Position numbers and translations under genes: made by a program. From positions 1 to 42,518 of the forward strand of contig JAFZWX010000197.1 of the NCBI GenBank assembly GCA_017617145.1: a stretch of 42,518 nucleotides of DNA, in the 5' to 3' direction. Position 1 is the first letter of the stretch, and each line of letters begins with the position of its first letter. The notes under the pieces are model-generated. The model was not told the DNA's origin. It was given only the letters and a program-made list of their open reading frames with translations, and ran no database searches. Positions 13,497-22,874 of the stretch are shown piece after piece. This stretch comes from Treponema sp. GTDB lineage: Bacteria; Spirochaetota; Spirochaetia; Treponematales; Treponemataceae.

Positions 13497-14126
13497 GGAT
13501 AAATTAGATAAAAAAAGACCCTGTATAAGACTAGATTGCTTTCGCAACGCATGGCACGACGCCCACTTTCATCTTATTAGGATCTAAATATGTATAATAT
13601 ACTATAAAAATACTATAAAAAACTATTAAAATGCAAGTCGCTTTTATTTCGATCCCTGCAACGCCACTAAAGTTTCAGAGAAAAGAGATTGCCTATCAAT
13701 TATTCTTTGCATAAAAAATTTTTCATCAAGCCGAAATAAATAATCATCTAAAGGTTCTATACAGAACTGATTTCTTTTTTAAACTAACTGTTGAGGTAAA
13801 TGTTATTTTACAACAATTTAATAATAAAAGGAGAAAACTATTGTTATATAATGTCTTGAGAACGGAAAAAATGGCTGTTTTTTTGTGTGAAAAATGATTG
13901 GAAAATTACAATTTCAATACATGCAGACTTTTTACTGAATACACTTGAAAATAATGCTATTCTTGTTACTAATAATGAATAGCATCTGAGAAAAATCAAA
14001 GATTTAAAATACGAAGTTTAGCGTTAAGAGTTGTAGTTATGTCTGAGAAAAATTAATCAAAGAATTCCAGTCGGGGATTAGATTTTTTTCTCTAGTTTTT
14101 CAATATATGAGAGAGATTCAGCTTTT
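13497..14126. other. AT-rich gene-debris region downstream of the RHS operon
   Basis: No intact gene is visible over about 630 bases. It contains a broken PIN-domain 3' end (13899-14021, plus strand). On the minus strand a 44-codon open stretch (13644-13778) ends ...LVALQGSK and resembles no family I can name. There is also a ribosome-binding-site-like AAAGGAG near 13829 with no gene behind it. Such debris is typical of the region behind polymorphic-toxin loci. Confidence 0.55.
13899..14021 (+). pseudogene. Remnant of a PIN-domain (VapC-type) toxin C-terminus
   Basis: The plus-strand frame reads ADFLLNTLENNAILVTNNE, then an in-frame TAG (13980-13982), then HLRKIKDLKYEV and TAG (14019-14021). 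The order (LENNAILVTNNE, then H..RI..L) is the standard ending of VapC/PIN ribonucleases. The catalytic N-terminal part is missing and a stop interrupts the motif, so this is a decayed fragment. Confidence 0.6.
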
Positions 14127-15203
14127 TCATTTTCTTATAAGGTTTTCACATTTGTAAATATTTCCATTCTTCGAACAAATTAAATAATCTACACCATCTT
14201 TCTTTGCCATACAATAACCATTTATAGATGAAGACATTTCATCATATTTCTCTTTGGTTATACACTCTCCTTTTTTATTGATTAAACAATATTTCCACTG
14301 TGCATCTTGACATATTTTCAATACAGCGACTTCATCTGAAAATGGATATATATAATCAGCTTTTATTCCTTTGGCTAGAATTGTTCCCTTCTTATCAATT
14401 ATGTGCCAATTATCTGAATAAAAAGTTTGAGATCTTGATAATAATATAAAATCATTATCATCTTTTGTTAAAACGATAACTCCATCTGTTGCAGAGGGAA
14501 ACCAATTCCAATCATCCATATCTGAGTCTTTTTTTATATTAGCTTTTATAATCAAATTACAATTCATATCATAAAAACCTAATACACCATTTTGTAAATT
14601 TTTCCCAAAAACAAGCCCTTCATTAAAACTTCTTATAGCAAATTGAAAAGAAACTTTATTCACAATTCCTTCCGTTGTAATTAAACAAAAGCCTTTTGAT
14701 TTATATCGACATAAGGCCGTATTATAAAGTGGATCGTAACTATATATTTCCAGAATTTTTTTATCATCAAAAAGATATGTTCCATCTTTTGTTAGTATAT
14801 TCTCATTGGCGCCATTAAAAACAATCATATAATTATAAGTTGAATTATGATCATGTTGTAAATTATTTAGAAATCTAATTCTATTACTATTCTCATCATA
14901 TATTACAGTATCTGTTCCTGTACAAATTGAATAATACCCATTTCCGAGAAGAATAATATTTTGTATATTTTTAGCCCCGAATTCATTAAATAATACTTTT
15001 GTTTTTCTCTGTTCAGAATACAAAACAAATGTATTATCGTTCCATTCTTCAATTGAATCGAAACTTGGTTCCATTACAATTTCTAGATTTGAATTAACAA
15101 ATCCAATTTTTTTATTTATTTTAAATGGAATTATTCTATTATTCTGTGCCCAAATTGTTATTAGTGAAAATGAAACCATTACATAAAAAAATATTTTCTT
15201 CAT
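14127..15203 (-). CDS. Exported WG-repeat protein, candidate immunity protein of the RHS toxin
   Basis: The 358-residue protein has a Sec signal peptide (ending TIWAQ) and several degenerate WG-type beta-hairpin repeats, for example INKKIGFVNSNLEIVMEPSF, IDKKGTILAKGIKADYIYPF and INKKGECITKEKYDE. It is the last gene of the long minus-strand operon, 18 bases after the RHS stop. That is the usual place for the cognate immunity gene of a polymorphic toxin. Export to the periplasm would fit a toxin acting on the cell wall. The base composition is more AT-rich than the RHS core, like the toxin tip itself, as expected if tip and immunity gene move together. The immunity role is inferred from position only. 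Confidence 0.6.
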   Translation of the reverse strand: MKKIFFYVMVSFSLITIWAQNNRIIPFKINKKIGFVNSNLEIVMEPSFDSIEEWNDNTFVLYSEQRKTKVLFNEFGAKNIQNIILLGNGYYSICTGTDTVIYDENSNRIRFLNNLQHDHNSTYNYMIVFNGANENILTKDGTYLFDDKKILEIYSYDPLYNTALCRYKSKGFCLITTEGIVNKVSFQFAIRSFNEGLVFGKNLQNGVLGFYDMNCNLIIKANIKKDSDMDDWNWFPSATDGVIVLTKDDNDFILLSRSQTFYSDNWHIIDKKGTILAKGIKADYIYPFSDEVAVLKICQDAQWKYCLINKKGECITKEKYDEMSSSINGYCMAKKDGVDYLICSKNGNIYKCENLIRK

Positions 15204-15221
15204 TTTTTATAGTCCACCACT

Positions 15222-15737
15222 TTATTTTGTTTTTATTTTTTCATAATAAAAAGAATCATAATCATACCATTCTTGAAAATCAGTCTCGTTATTGAAAACC
15301 ATTGTACTCACACCTCCTGTTGAATTTCCAGAACTGTTATGACTAAAATAAATTTTTCCATCTTCCGCTTTTCTTAATATTCCCGTATGGTCTTGGTATT
15401 TATATGGAGAATCGCTCATGAACACTATGTATGCTTCTCCTTTTGTTAATGTGGGAGCCTTTTCTTTTTCATTTCGTGAAATTCCATTCTTCTCAGCATT
15501 CTTAATATGAGAAGCAACATTATACTGTTGAGAATCTCCTGCAAAATATGAATCCTTATATAGTTCACTCTCCCTTAGAATTGTTTGATCATAATCATCA
15601 CATTGATAGGTTGATTCTCCTGGATTACCATCTTTTGGAGATTTATATTTATCATCTTTATGATTATTCATTGCAGCTTCAAGTTTATATGTCTTATCTG
15701 TATATGATCTCCAAGTTCCATATCTATCACGATATGC
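15222..15737 (-). other. RHS C-terminal tip domain (residues about 1789-1959)
   Basis: This is the variable region after the DLWGL boundary. Composition changes here from the more GC-rich RHS repeats to AT-rich sequence that continues into the WG gene and the debris beyond. Candidate catalytic residues are Cys1834 and His1905, with His1921 nearby. The pattern suggests a horizontally exchanged toxin cassette. Confidence 0.6.
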
Positions 15738-18700
15738 CAACCCCCACAAATCCACAAAGTTGACAGGATCATTGTTAACATACGCAAACCAGTTGGTTCC
15801 ATCACGTATCGGATCAACTGTCGTAAAGCGGGCAGACTGCGGAGCATAATCTCTGTAACCATAGTTATAAAGCTTTGAAGTAGAGTCTTTCTGCTTACCA
15901 AGATATCCGAAGTCTGTTTCTCCAGACAGGTCCCCCTGTACAAGGGAGCCAAACACATCGTATGTGTATTCTCCAAGCTTGTAGCCATAATTATCAGTTA
16001 CGGAAGATACACTTCCAAACAAATCTGTCGTAAAATACTGCGTCCCTTCTGCAGTACCCTGTGCAGCAAGCGTGCCGTTTACAGAAATCTGTGTACGCTC
16101 TCCTGTGTAACGGCTCGTTGTAGTTTTATATTTTCCGTCTTCAAGATAGAAATACCTGTTTTCTTCACGGGCTTTTTCTTCACTTATATACCTGTAACGA
16201 TCCCCCGTAGGCTTCCCTGTCTTCCCCCACTGGATTCCTTTGTTATTACTATCTGTAAACATACCGTTTGCAAAGGTCGAGCTCTGTTTTATTACCTCAA
16301 AAGATAGTCCGTCATAAAGGGTACGGAGTGCCGCCTCCCCCTTGTCCTGGACAATTATACGGCGGCCAAAGGCGTCATAGGCATAGGTTGTCTGGCTGTA
16401 CTCCTTATTCTTTCTGTCGGTTACCTCGCAGTAAATAAGGCGGTTCTGTGCGTTATAGGCATATTTGGTTGACTTTAAGGCGCTTTCTTCCGTAAGAAGG
16501 TTACCCATGTTGTCATAGGAATATGTTACAAAGCTCTGATCTCTTGAACCGCTTGAAAGAAGGCAGTTTTCTTTGTCATAACTGTATTCTATTGTTCCAA
16601 ACCGTGTCATCTTAAAAGCCCTGTTTCCGTTCCTGTCATAGCCGTAGCTTTCCTTTATGAACACATTAAGGTTTGTAAGGCTTCCTGCAACACCATACTG
16701 CATTGAATTCATAAGCTGGACAAGTTTTTCGTATGTTACTGAATCAAGATATTTGTTTTCTCCAAGCTCTGAGGTTACGGGAAGACCGTTGGTTTCTGCC
16801 TCTTCTTTGAGTGTATTTATCATTACCTGGGAGTAAGGATACCAGACTGTCTCAAGCTGGCCTTTTTTGTTGTATTCGTAAAGGGTAACTTTTCCTTTGT
16901 TGTCTACGGTAGCAGTACGTTTTCCGTCTATTCCGTAAAGGTAGCCTTCCGCCCACTGTAATTCTCCCCTTTCAGACTTCTGTGCCTTTACGACTGCACG
17001 GCCTGCTTTGTCATAGAGAGTAGTTTCTGCTATTCCGTTTCCAAACTTTCTCAATACTTCCCTTCCGTTTTTGTCATAATCTAATTTTACACTCAGTCGC
17101 TGCTTGTTGTCAAAAATTTCTTTTACTTCACTGTTCTTACCATAGGTGTAAACGGTTTCACGGTTTGAGCTGTAAAGGCGTGTTCTGTTTCCTGAGCCGT
17201 CATATTCAAAATAAACTTCTTCGCCTGTGGTTACATCTTTCTGGTATATCATTCTGCCGCCCTTGTCGTAACGGTATTCTGTCTTACCGTATGCATTCTG
17301 AGCTTCCATAATGTTTCCTATTGAGTCATAGACAAAACGGTTTTCACTTCCATCTGAATACCTTACGGTACGAACCGTCCTGTCAGGAGAATAAACAATA
17401 GTCGTGGTGCTTCCGTCAAAGTTGGTCTGGCCGTCCATCTGACCGTCTGCGTCATAGGAATATATCTGTGTAAGTCCATTCCGATTTACTTCATCCGTAA
17501 GCCGTCCGTAGGCATTGTAATTGTAGACATAGCTTTCTCCGTTTCCGTCCTTTACGGTTATGCTACGGCTGTCAGGCCCATAGTTATATAACTCAATGAC
17601 TTCTCCGCCGCAAAGGACTTTCTTTATTCTTCCGCCGTCGTCATATTCATAAACCTTTTCGCTGTCGGCTCGGGACTTTTCCTTTACAAGCCTTCCGGCC
17701 TTGTCGTAAGAAGCTATGTAGACAGTACCGCATTCGTCATTTACCTTTTCCAAAAGTCCCATGTAGTTGTACTTGTACTCAGTCTTTTCTCCGCCGGGAG
17801 CTGTTACAGTCCTTATTTTTCCAAGGGCATTATATTCATAAGTAGTTACCTCTTCATAGCCGTCGTAAGACTTAGCCAGCTGGTTCTGGCTGTCATATTC
17901 ATAGCGCCTTATGTTACCGTTTCCGTCCGTCTGCTTTATTACGTTTCCAAAGGCATCAAGTTCGCTTACACTCTTATACTTTCCGCCTTCCGTTACTGTT
18001 ACCTTCCTTCCCTTATCTGAATAGTCATAGGTAACATAATAGACTGCAGAACTTTCATCCTGGCTGTCTCCGTTAATCTGTTTGATTACCCTGTCAAAGT
18101 TATCGTACTCATACCAGATTTTCTGGTTTTCACTTATGACGCTTTCTACCCTTCCGCGGCTATCGTAATTATAGTATGTAAACTTTCCGTAGCGGTCTTT
18201 GACGGACTCTATACTTCCGTCTGCAAAATAGGTACTTTCGGCCTTTTCGCCGTTTTCTTCTCCGGCTTTCTTAAGCCTTCCGTTTTCATATATATAACTG
18301 TACCAGCCGCCGTGAGAAGACTGCTCTCCGTCCATACGGCCTGCTTTTGTATAACTGACAAAACGGGTTTCGTTATTTCCGTCTGTTGTCTTATAAAGGT
18401 TTCCGTATCTGTCGTATTCAAAGAATGTCTGATGGTTCAGGCCGTCTGTTACGGTCAGAATCATTCCCTTGCCGTTTAATATCTGACGATTATATTTCTG
18501 TACTAAAACCTCTTCTCCCGCTTCTGAAAGAAGATTTGAAAGATCATTAAGTGTAACCGTAAGTCCTTCTTCCCTGATTACCTTAAACTGCTTAACTTCA
18601 GAAACTTCCCCATGCTCGTAATCATATACTGTTACCCAATTTTCCCTTTCTCCGTGAGAAGTCTGAGCCTTTATCTTTCCTTCAGGTGTATATAGATATG

Positions 18701-21101
18701 ACGAAACAAGGGTTTCATTTACTCCGTCTCCTGCATAGATTTTTAACGGAAGGTGCCGCCTGTCATACTCTATTCTTGTTTTATGGACTGTTCCCATTAA
18801 GGTATCTTTCTGGATGACATCAGTCATATCCTTACGGTCGTTTGAAACGTAGGTTGTTTCAAGTCCGTTGTAATCTTTCTGTACTACCGTGTGACCATTG
18901 TAAATATATTCCTTAATCTTTTCCTCGTCCAGCGTTACTTTTTCTACGCGGTTACGGCTGTCATATTCATATAATGTTACGACCCCGTCACAGGTTTCGG
19001 TTTTAAGGTTTCCATATTCATCATAAACATAATCTGTAGTTACTGCATTCTGACCGTAAACTGTCCGCTGTATAACTTGTCCTTTTTCATTTATTTTATG
19101 ACTATAAACTCTTTTTCCTCCAACCCTATATTCAACAAGGTTTCCATTCTCATCCCGGAAATATTCATATATAACTCCGTCACGATCGGTATAACTGGTA
19201 ATCTGATTAAACTCATTATATGTCCATAACTCTGTCGAATTATTACTGTATCGGGCTGATAGTTTATTTCCTCTGTCATCATAACTGTAATATGTTGTAT
19301 CTCCGTTCTCTGTTACAGAAGCTGGATTTCCTCCGTCTCCTGTATACCCATTTACAATAATAGTTCCATCTGCCCTTATTTCTTTTACGGTCCTGTGCTT
19401 ATTATCATATTCATAAATTGTTTTATTTCCGTCATGATCTGTATAAACAGCTTTCTTTCCATCCCTGTCATATTCAAAATGTTCTTCAAATTCTTCTTCA
19501 TTCTTTGTTTTTGTTGCAAGACATTTTCCATCTCTTGTAACTTCACCATATGTAAATACTATGACAGAATCATCACACTTTTTTAAAGCACACATTCTTC
19601 CGTTATCATCATAATCCATTGTAACTGTGTCGCCATCTTCGTCTGTTACGGTTTTTAGTTTATTTCTGTCATAAGTATAGCTGATCGTAAAAGTATTGAA
19701 GCGTTCATTTTGTATTTTTTCAATATAATTACCAATATAATTTACGATATAACTCTCACCGTTAGAATCAGAAATCCTGGATATTTTACCATCAGAACTA
19801 CGGTTTATTTCTACACTATTGGAGTTCCTGTCAATGATTTTTGTTATTAGGCCGTTTTCATCATATTCATTTATAGTACCGTCATAAAAAATAACCCTGT
19901 ATCCCTGCGCTGAAGTCCTGCATTCTGATATAAGGGTTTCATTCTGTCCTTTCCAGACTCCGCTTTCATTTTGTGTTTCATAAAGAATATGAGAGTAACC
20001 ATTTTCATCAATTACGGTAAGAGTATCAAGCCCTGTATATTCTGCCGTATCCATTCCGGGGAAAATAACTATCTTATTTTTTTCCTTTCGTGTATCAGAC
20101 TTTAAGACTACTTCATTATAATACCTTTGGGTTTCTGCTATTCTCTGTTCGTATGCAGCTTTCTTTTCTTCCAGGGTTTTCATGCCGGCATTAAACTCAT
20201 TAAGATCATTACGTAATCTCAATAATTTTTTTCTGTATGCACTATACAGACTGTCTGCCTTGTTCTCAAAAGATTCAAACCCTTTGGCATCAGATTGAAA
20301 TTTTTTAAAATCTTCTTCATGTGGCCTACAGTCACTGATTCTTTTTTCAAGAACAGCTTTTCCTTTCTGAAGATTTGGTATTTTATAAATTCTAATCAGA
20401 TTCCTTTCTATCTGATCTATTTCTGCTTTTAATGCTTCATCATACCTTAGTTCAGCCTCATATATTTCATGTGCAAGTGGTTCTATTCCAAGAATTATCC
20501 TTTGATCAAGATTCGTTGCCCATCCAAGCCCAAAAGTTGAAACAATAAAACTGTTTGAATCGTAATTGCGTATAACCTTTAAAAAATCAAAGTTTGGACT
20601 TTGAATATCGGTCTCACTTTGTATATAGCTTCCGGTAGTTATCTTTACAGGGTCCCCAGGAGTAATTGAATACTCCGATGCAAGATAATCATTTATAGAT
20701 GTTATTGTTCCGTAGGTTAACTGCTGTTTAGCATCAACTCTTGCATGCAGTTCCCGTTTTTTTGCCTCCAGTTCGGCCTTTTTTTCTCCAATATCCTCAG
20801 GATTCTCTTCTGTCCCAGTTTCTACACTATTAAGATAATCATTCAATTCCCTTATTTCTTCTTCAAGGGCTTTTATTTTTTGCCTGTTATTATATATTTC
20901 CTGAGCCAGATCATGCTGTTCACCAGGCTCTGTATGATCAATTATTAACAGCAACTCCGAATCATCATACCCGTTATATTTTTCCATATGTTCGGCAAGC
21001 TCTGCTGCTTTTTCTTCGTCGGTTTTGGTCTTTCCTTTTGCGTAAACCATGCTGACCAGTATCATAAAAAACAGAATTACAACCGTTATCCTTTTTTTCA
21101 T
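15222..21101 (-). CDS. Large RHS/YD-repeat protein with polymorphic C-terminal toxin-like tip
   Basis: The 1959-residue protein has a signal peptide (ending MVYAKG) and an N-terminal coiled-coil stretch. A DUF6531-like segment follows (DPVKITTGSYIQSETDIQ, RNYDSNSF, FGLGWATNLD), split by a second long coiled coil. Dozens of YD repeats (YEYDxxGR, YxYDxxGN) then build the RHS shell. The core ends with DPIRDGTNWFAYVNNDPVNF then VDLWGL near residue 1788, the conserved self-cleavage boundary. The last 171 residues are unrelated to the core and contain YQCDDYDQTIL (Cys1834), YQDHTGIL (His1905) and FSHNSSGNSTGG. I read this as a papain/NlpC-P60-like hydrolase fold. It lies in one operon with type II secretion genes and a C11 protease. 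RHS identity is certain; toxin activity is inferred. Confidence 0.9.
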   Translation of the reverse strand: MKKRITVVILFFMILVSMVYAKGKTKTDEEKAAELAEHMEKYNGYDDSELLLIIDHTEPGEQHDLAQEIYNNRQKIKALEEEIRELNDYLNSVETGTEENPEDIGEKKAELEAKKRELHARVDAKQQLTYGTITSINDYLASEYSITPGDPVKITTGSYIQSETDIQSPNFDFLKVIRNYDSNSFIVSTFGLGWATNLDQRIILGIEPLAHEIYEAELRYDEALKAEIDQIERNLIRIYKIPNLQKGKAVLEKRISDCRPHEEDFKKFQSDAKGFESFENKADSLYSAYRKKLLRLRNDLNEFNAGMKTLEEKKAAYEQRIAETQRYYNEVVLKSDTRKEKNKIVIFPGMDTAEYTGLDTLTVIDENGYSHILYETQNESGVWKGQNETLISECRTSAQGYRVIFYDGTINEYDENGLITKIIDRNSNSVEINRSSDGKISRISDSNGESYIVNYIGNYIEKIQNERFNTFTISYTYDRNKLKTVTDEDGDTVTMDYDDNGRMCALKKCDDSVIVFTYGEVTRDGKCLATKTKNEEEFEEHFEYDRDGKKAVYTDHDGNKTIYEYDNKHRTVKEIRADGTIIVNGYTGDGGNPASVTENGDTTYYSYDDRGNKLSARYSNNSTELWTYNEFNQITSYTDRDGVIYEYFRDENGNLVEYRVGGKRVYSHKINEKGQVIQRTVYGQNAVTTDYVYDEYGNLKTETCDGVVTLYEYDSRNRVEKVTLDEEKIKEYIYNGHTVVQKDYNGLETTYVSNDRKDMTDVIQKDTLMGTVHKTRIEYDRRHLPLKIYAGDGVNETLVSSYLYTPEGKIKAQTSHGERENWVTVYDYEHGEVSEVKQFKVIREEGLTVTLNDLSNLLSEAGEEVLVQKYNRQILNGKGMILTVTDGLNHQTFFEYDRYGNLYKTTDGNNETRFVSYTKAGRMDGEQSSHGGWYSYIYENGRLKKAGEENGEKAESTYFADGSIESVKDRYGKFTYYNYDSRGRVESVISENQKIWYEYDNFDRVIKQINGDSQDESSAVYYVTYDYSDKGRKVTVTEGGKYKSVSELDAFGNVIKQTDGNGNIRRYEYDSQNQLAKSYDGYEEVTTYEYNALGKIRTVTAPGGEKTEYKYNYMGLLEKVNDECGTVYIASYDKAGRLVKEKSRADSEKVYEYDDGGRIKKVLCGGEVIELYNYGPDSRSITVKDGNGESYVYNYNAYGRLTDEVNRNGLTQIYSYDADGQMDGQTNFDGSTTTIVYSPDRTVRTVRYSDGSENRFVYDSIGNIMEAQNAYGKTEYRYDKGGRMIYQKDVTTGEEVYFEYDGSGNRTRLYSSNRETVYTYGKNSEVKEIFDNKQRLSVKLDYDKNGREVLRKFGNGIAETTLYDKAGRAVVKAQKSERGELQWAEGYLYGIDGKRTATVDNKGKVTLYEYNKKGQLETVWYPYSQVMINTLKEEAETNGLPVTSELGENKYLDSVTYEKLVQLMNSMQYGVAGSLTNLNVFIKESYGYDRNGNRAFKMTRFGTIEYSYDKENCLLSSGSRDQSFVTYSYDNMGNLLTEESALKSTKYAYNAQNRLIYCEVTDRKNKEYSQTTYAYDAFGRRIIVQDKGEAALRTLYDGLSFEVIKQSSTFANGMFTDSNNKGIQWGKTGKPTGDRYRYISEEKAREENRYFYLEDGKYKTTTSRYTGERTQISVNGTLAAQGTAEGTQYFTTDLFGSVSSVTDNYGYKLGEYTYDVFGSLVQGDLSGETDFGYLGKQKDSTSKLYNYGYRDYAPQSARFTTVDPIRDGTNWFAYVNNDPVNFVDLWGLAYRDRYGTWRSYTDKTYKLEAAMNNHKDDKYKSPKDGNPGESTYQCDDYDQTILRESELYKDSYFAGDSQQYNVASHIKNAEKNGISRNEKEKAPTLTKGEAYIVFMSDSPYKYQDHTGILRKAEDGKIYFSHNSSGNSTGGVSTMVFNNETDFQEWYDYDSFYYEKIKTK

Positions 21102-21123
21102 AAACTATTCCTCCTTAATTCTT

Positions 21124-22377
21124 CTAAAAAACTGTATAAAACAATTTATCAAGCAAACTACCAGAATTCCCGCTTATTGTCGGAACCCATCTCTGGCTGT
21201 TTTTTACAAATGAACACTGGCCAGATTGAGACAGATTTTTAATATATTCCGAAGGATGTCTGCTTGAAACAATATACGCACTTTCTTTTGGTATAAAATA
21301 AATACTGATTTCAGGAACATTTCCATCTGGTGACATTACGGCGCCATCTACTGCCTGTACCAGATTATTTGCAGACTGCTTAAGTTCTGGTTTGACAAAA
21401 GATGTATAATTCAATGCTAACGCTCTGACTTCAAGAAACATATCGCAAGGATATGTCTGTGCACTGTAAGCTTTTGAAGAGCAAAGGGTTTCAAACAGAA
21501 CCTGCCGGCTTTCATTATCCGTAACCGAGAGCGATAGTTCTCCTGCAAAATTCTCAAAGCTTTCAAACAAAGCATTTATAGCTGATGTCGTATAAACAAA
21601 TGCTGGAACAGAACTGGTCTGGCTCATAGTCTGTGCAATTTCAAAAGATGAACAGCTTCCTTTTTCAATTCCTTCCAGTAGTTTTTTATAGTCCCAGCCC
21701 TGTGATGGTGTCATACCTGGACAGCCTGTAATATATGTTGTACATTCTTTTAATTCATATAAACTTTCAATTACGCCGCCAAAACAGGTATCAAATCCTA
21801 TTACACAAAGTCCCTGTCCTATAACTGCTTTTTCAAGCTCATTTATGCTCATTGCCCTGTCTGATCTTTCGTCAATTGCAAATGATCCCAATCCGGCTCC
21901 ATGCCCCCACATTATGAGTGCATATTTTTCTGCGGGATACGCTTCTTTTGAAAACTCTATGAATGTTTTTAAAACCATCCAGTCAGCAGTATCAAGTTCT
22001 GTCTGTATAGTTGCAGACAATCCTAAAGGAGCGCAATCAAGTCTTTTTGAAATAATATTACTTCCGCTGCCCGTATCATGCGCAATTTCAAAAAACCTGG
22101 TGTCGTTCCAGTTGCCATCTGTTTCATCGTAGCCTTCATGCCTGTCCACAAGTACAAGAACATTTATCCCCTCATATTCTGCCTTTTCCATTGCCTTAAG
22201 ATTTTTAAGTGCATAGGTTTCAAGATCATTGTCCGCCGCCATATAAACCATAAGGGTAAGTTTTGCAGTTTTTGGGGTTACATCTACAATCGAAGTTTTT
22301 GGATTCGACATAGAACAAGCAGATAAAACAATTAGAAAAAGTATTAAAGACAAGATACGTATTATTCTTATTTTCAT
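21124..22377 (-). CDS. Clostripain-like (peptidase family C11) lipoprotein
   Basis: The 417-residue protein starts at ATG 22377 (MKIRIIRILSLILFLIVLSAC), a lipoprotein signal with lipidated Cys21. A longer upstream frame lacks sense as a signal peptide. The C11 caspase-fold core is clear: LMVYMAADNDLETYAL, then catalytic His159 in IMWGHGAGLG and Cys198 in GFDTCFGGV. C11 peptidases cleave after Arg or Lys and are often secreted or cell-envelope bound. The gene lies two bases after the preceding lipoprotein gene and 22 bases before the RHS gene. A role in processing the RHS protein or its secretion partners is plausible but unproven. Confidence 0.88.
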   Translation of the reverse strand: MKIRIIRILSLILFLIVLSACSMSNPKTSIVDVTPKTAKLTLMVYMAADNDLETYALKNLKAMEKAEYEGINVLVLVDRHEGYDETDGNWNDTRFFEIAHDTGSGSNIISKRLDCAPLGLSATIQTELDTADWMVLKTFIEFSKEAYPAEKYALIMWGHGAGLGSFAIDERSDRAMSINELEKAVIGQGLCVIGFDTCFGGVIESLYELKECTTYITGCPGMTPSQGWDYKKLLEGIEKGSCSSFEIAQTMSQTSSVPAFVYTTSAINALFESFENFAGELSLSVTDNESRQVLFETLCSSKAYSAQTYPCDMFLEVRALALNYTSFVKPELKQSANNLVQAVDGAVMSPDGNVPEISIYFIPKESAYIVSSRHPSEYIKNLSQSGQCSFVKNSQRWVPTISGNSGSLLDKLFYTVF

Positions 22378-22379
22378 GG

Positions 22380-22874
22380 CTACTGCCCCCTTCCTGATAC
22401 GGTATACACACCAAGACTGTCTTTCCATTCATGACCGTCTGCATATTTAATACGGCTTATATAAAACTGATCTATGTAATATCCTTCTTCGTTTCTTACT
22501 GTTATATATGGGTCAAGGCTTACACACAGTTTTTTTGTTTCTCCTGCTGCGATAGACACACTGTAAGCACTTACTTTAGTACCTGTTCCAATAAATGCCA
22601 TAAGCCCTGTTTTTTTGTCATACACATTCATCCTTATTTCCATAAAACAGACTTTACTTTTAGACCTGTTATAAAAATCAAAATATACACCGCCAGTTTT
22701 ACACGAAGAATCTTCCTGTGAACTCTTATAAACAGGGGTAGAAACTGTGAATTCTGGCCTAAGAGTCTGTGTATGACTGCACGATACAAACAGAATAAAA
22801 ACAGCAGCTATAACAAAATAATGAAAAGCTGATTTTTCAATTTTCTGTAATGATTTTTTCAAGCCCATTAACAT
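22380..22874 (-). CDS. Lipoprotein of unknown function in the T2SS-RHS operon
   Basis: I start the gene at ATG 22874, which has GGTGG five bases upstream; a GTG at 22883 and an ATG at 22868 are alternatives. The N-terminus carries a hydrophobic segment ending FILFVSC, a lipobox. The remaining ~130 residues look beta-rich (VYFDFYNRSKSKVCFMEIRM, DQFYISRIKYADG) and resemble a small Ig-like or FxLYD-type fold, but no family is certain. It overlaps the upstream lipoprotein gene by 38 bases and is two bases from the C11 protease gene, so the genes are cotranscribed. A pilotin or scaffold for the secretin is one possibility. Confidence 0.7.
   Translation of the reverse strand: MLMGLKKSLQKIEKSAFHYFVIAAVFILFVSCSHTQTLRPEFTVSTPVYKSSQEDSSCKTGGVYFDFYNRSKSKVCFMEIRMNVYDKKTGLMAFIGTGTKVSAYSVSIAAGETKKLCVSLDPYITVRNEEGYYIDQFYISRIKYADGHEWKDSLGVYTVSGRGQ

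Noticed and set aside
13644..13778. Minus-strand 44-codon open frame ending LVALQGSK
   Set aside because: It may be the tail of a lost gene, but it has no start signal and matches no family I can name. Kept only as debris.
13829..13891. TTG-started mini-frame after AAAGGAG near 13829
   Set aside because: It encodes only about 18 codons before a stop and has no similarity; probably leftover signals of a decayed toxin-antitoxin gene.
15668..15988. 106-codon open frame overlapping the RHS core/tip junction on the same strand
   Set aside because: It is an alternative frame of the RHS gene across the boundary, without ribosome binding site or fold.
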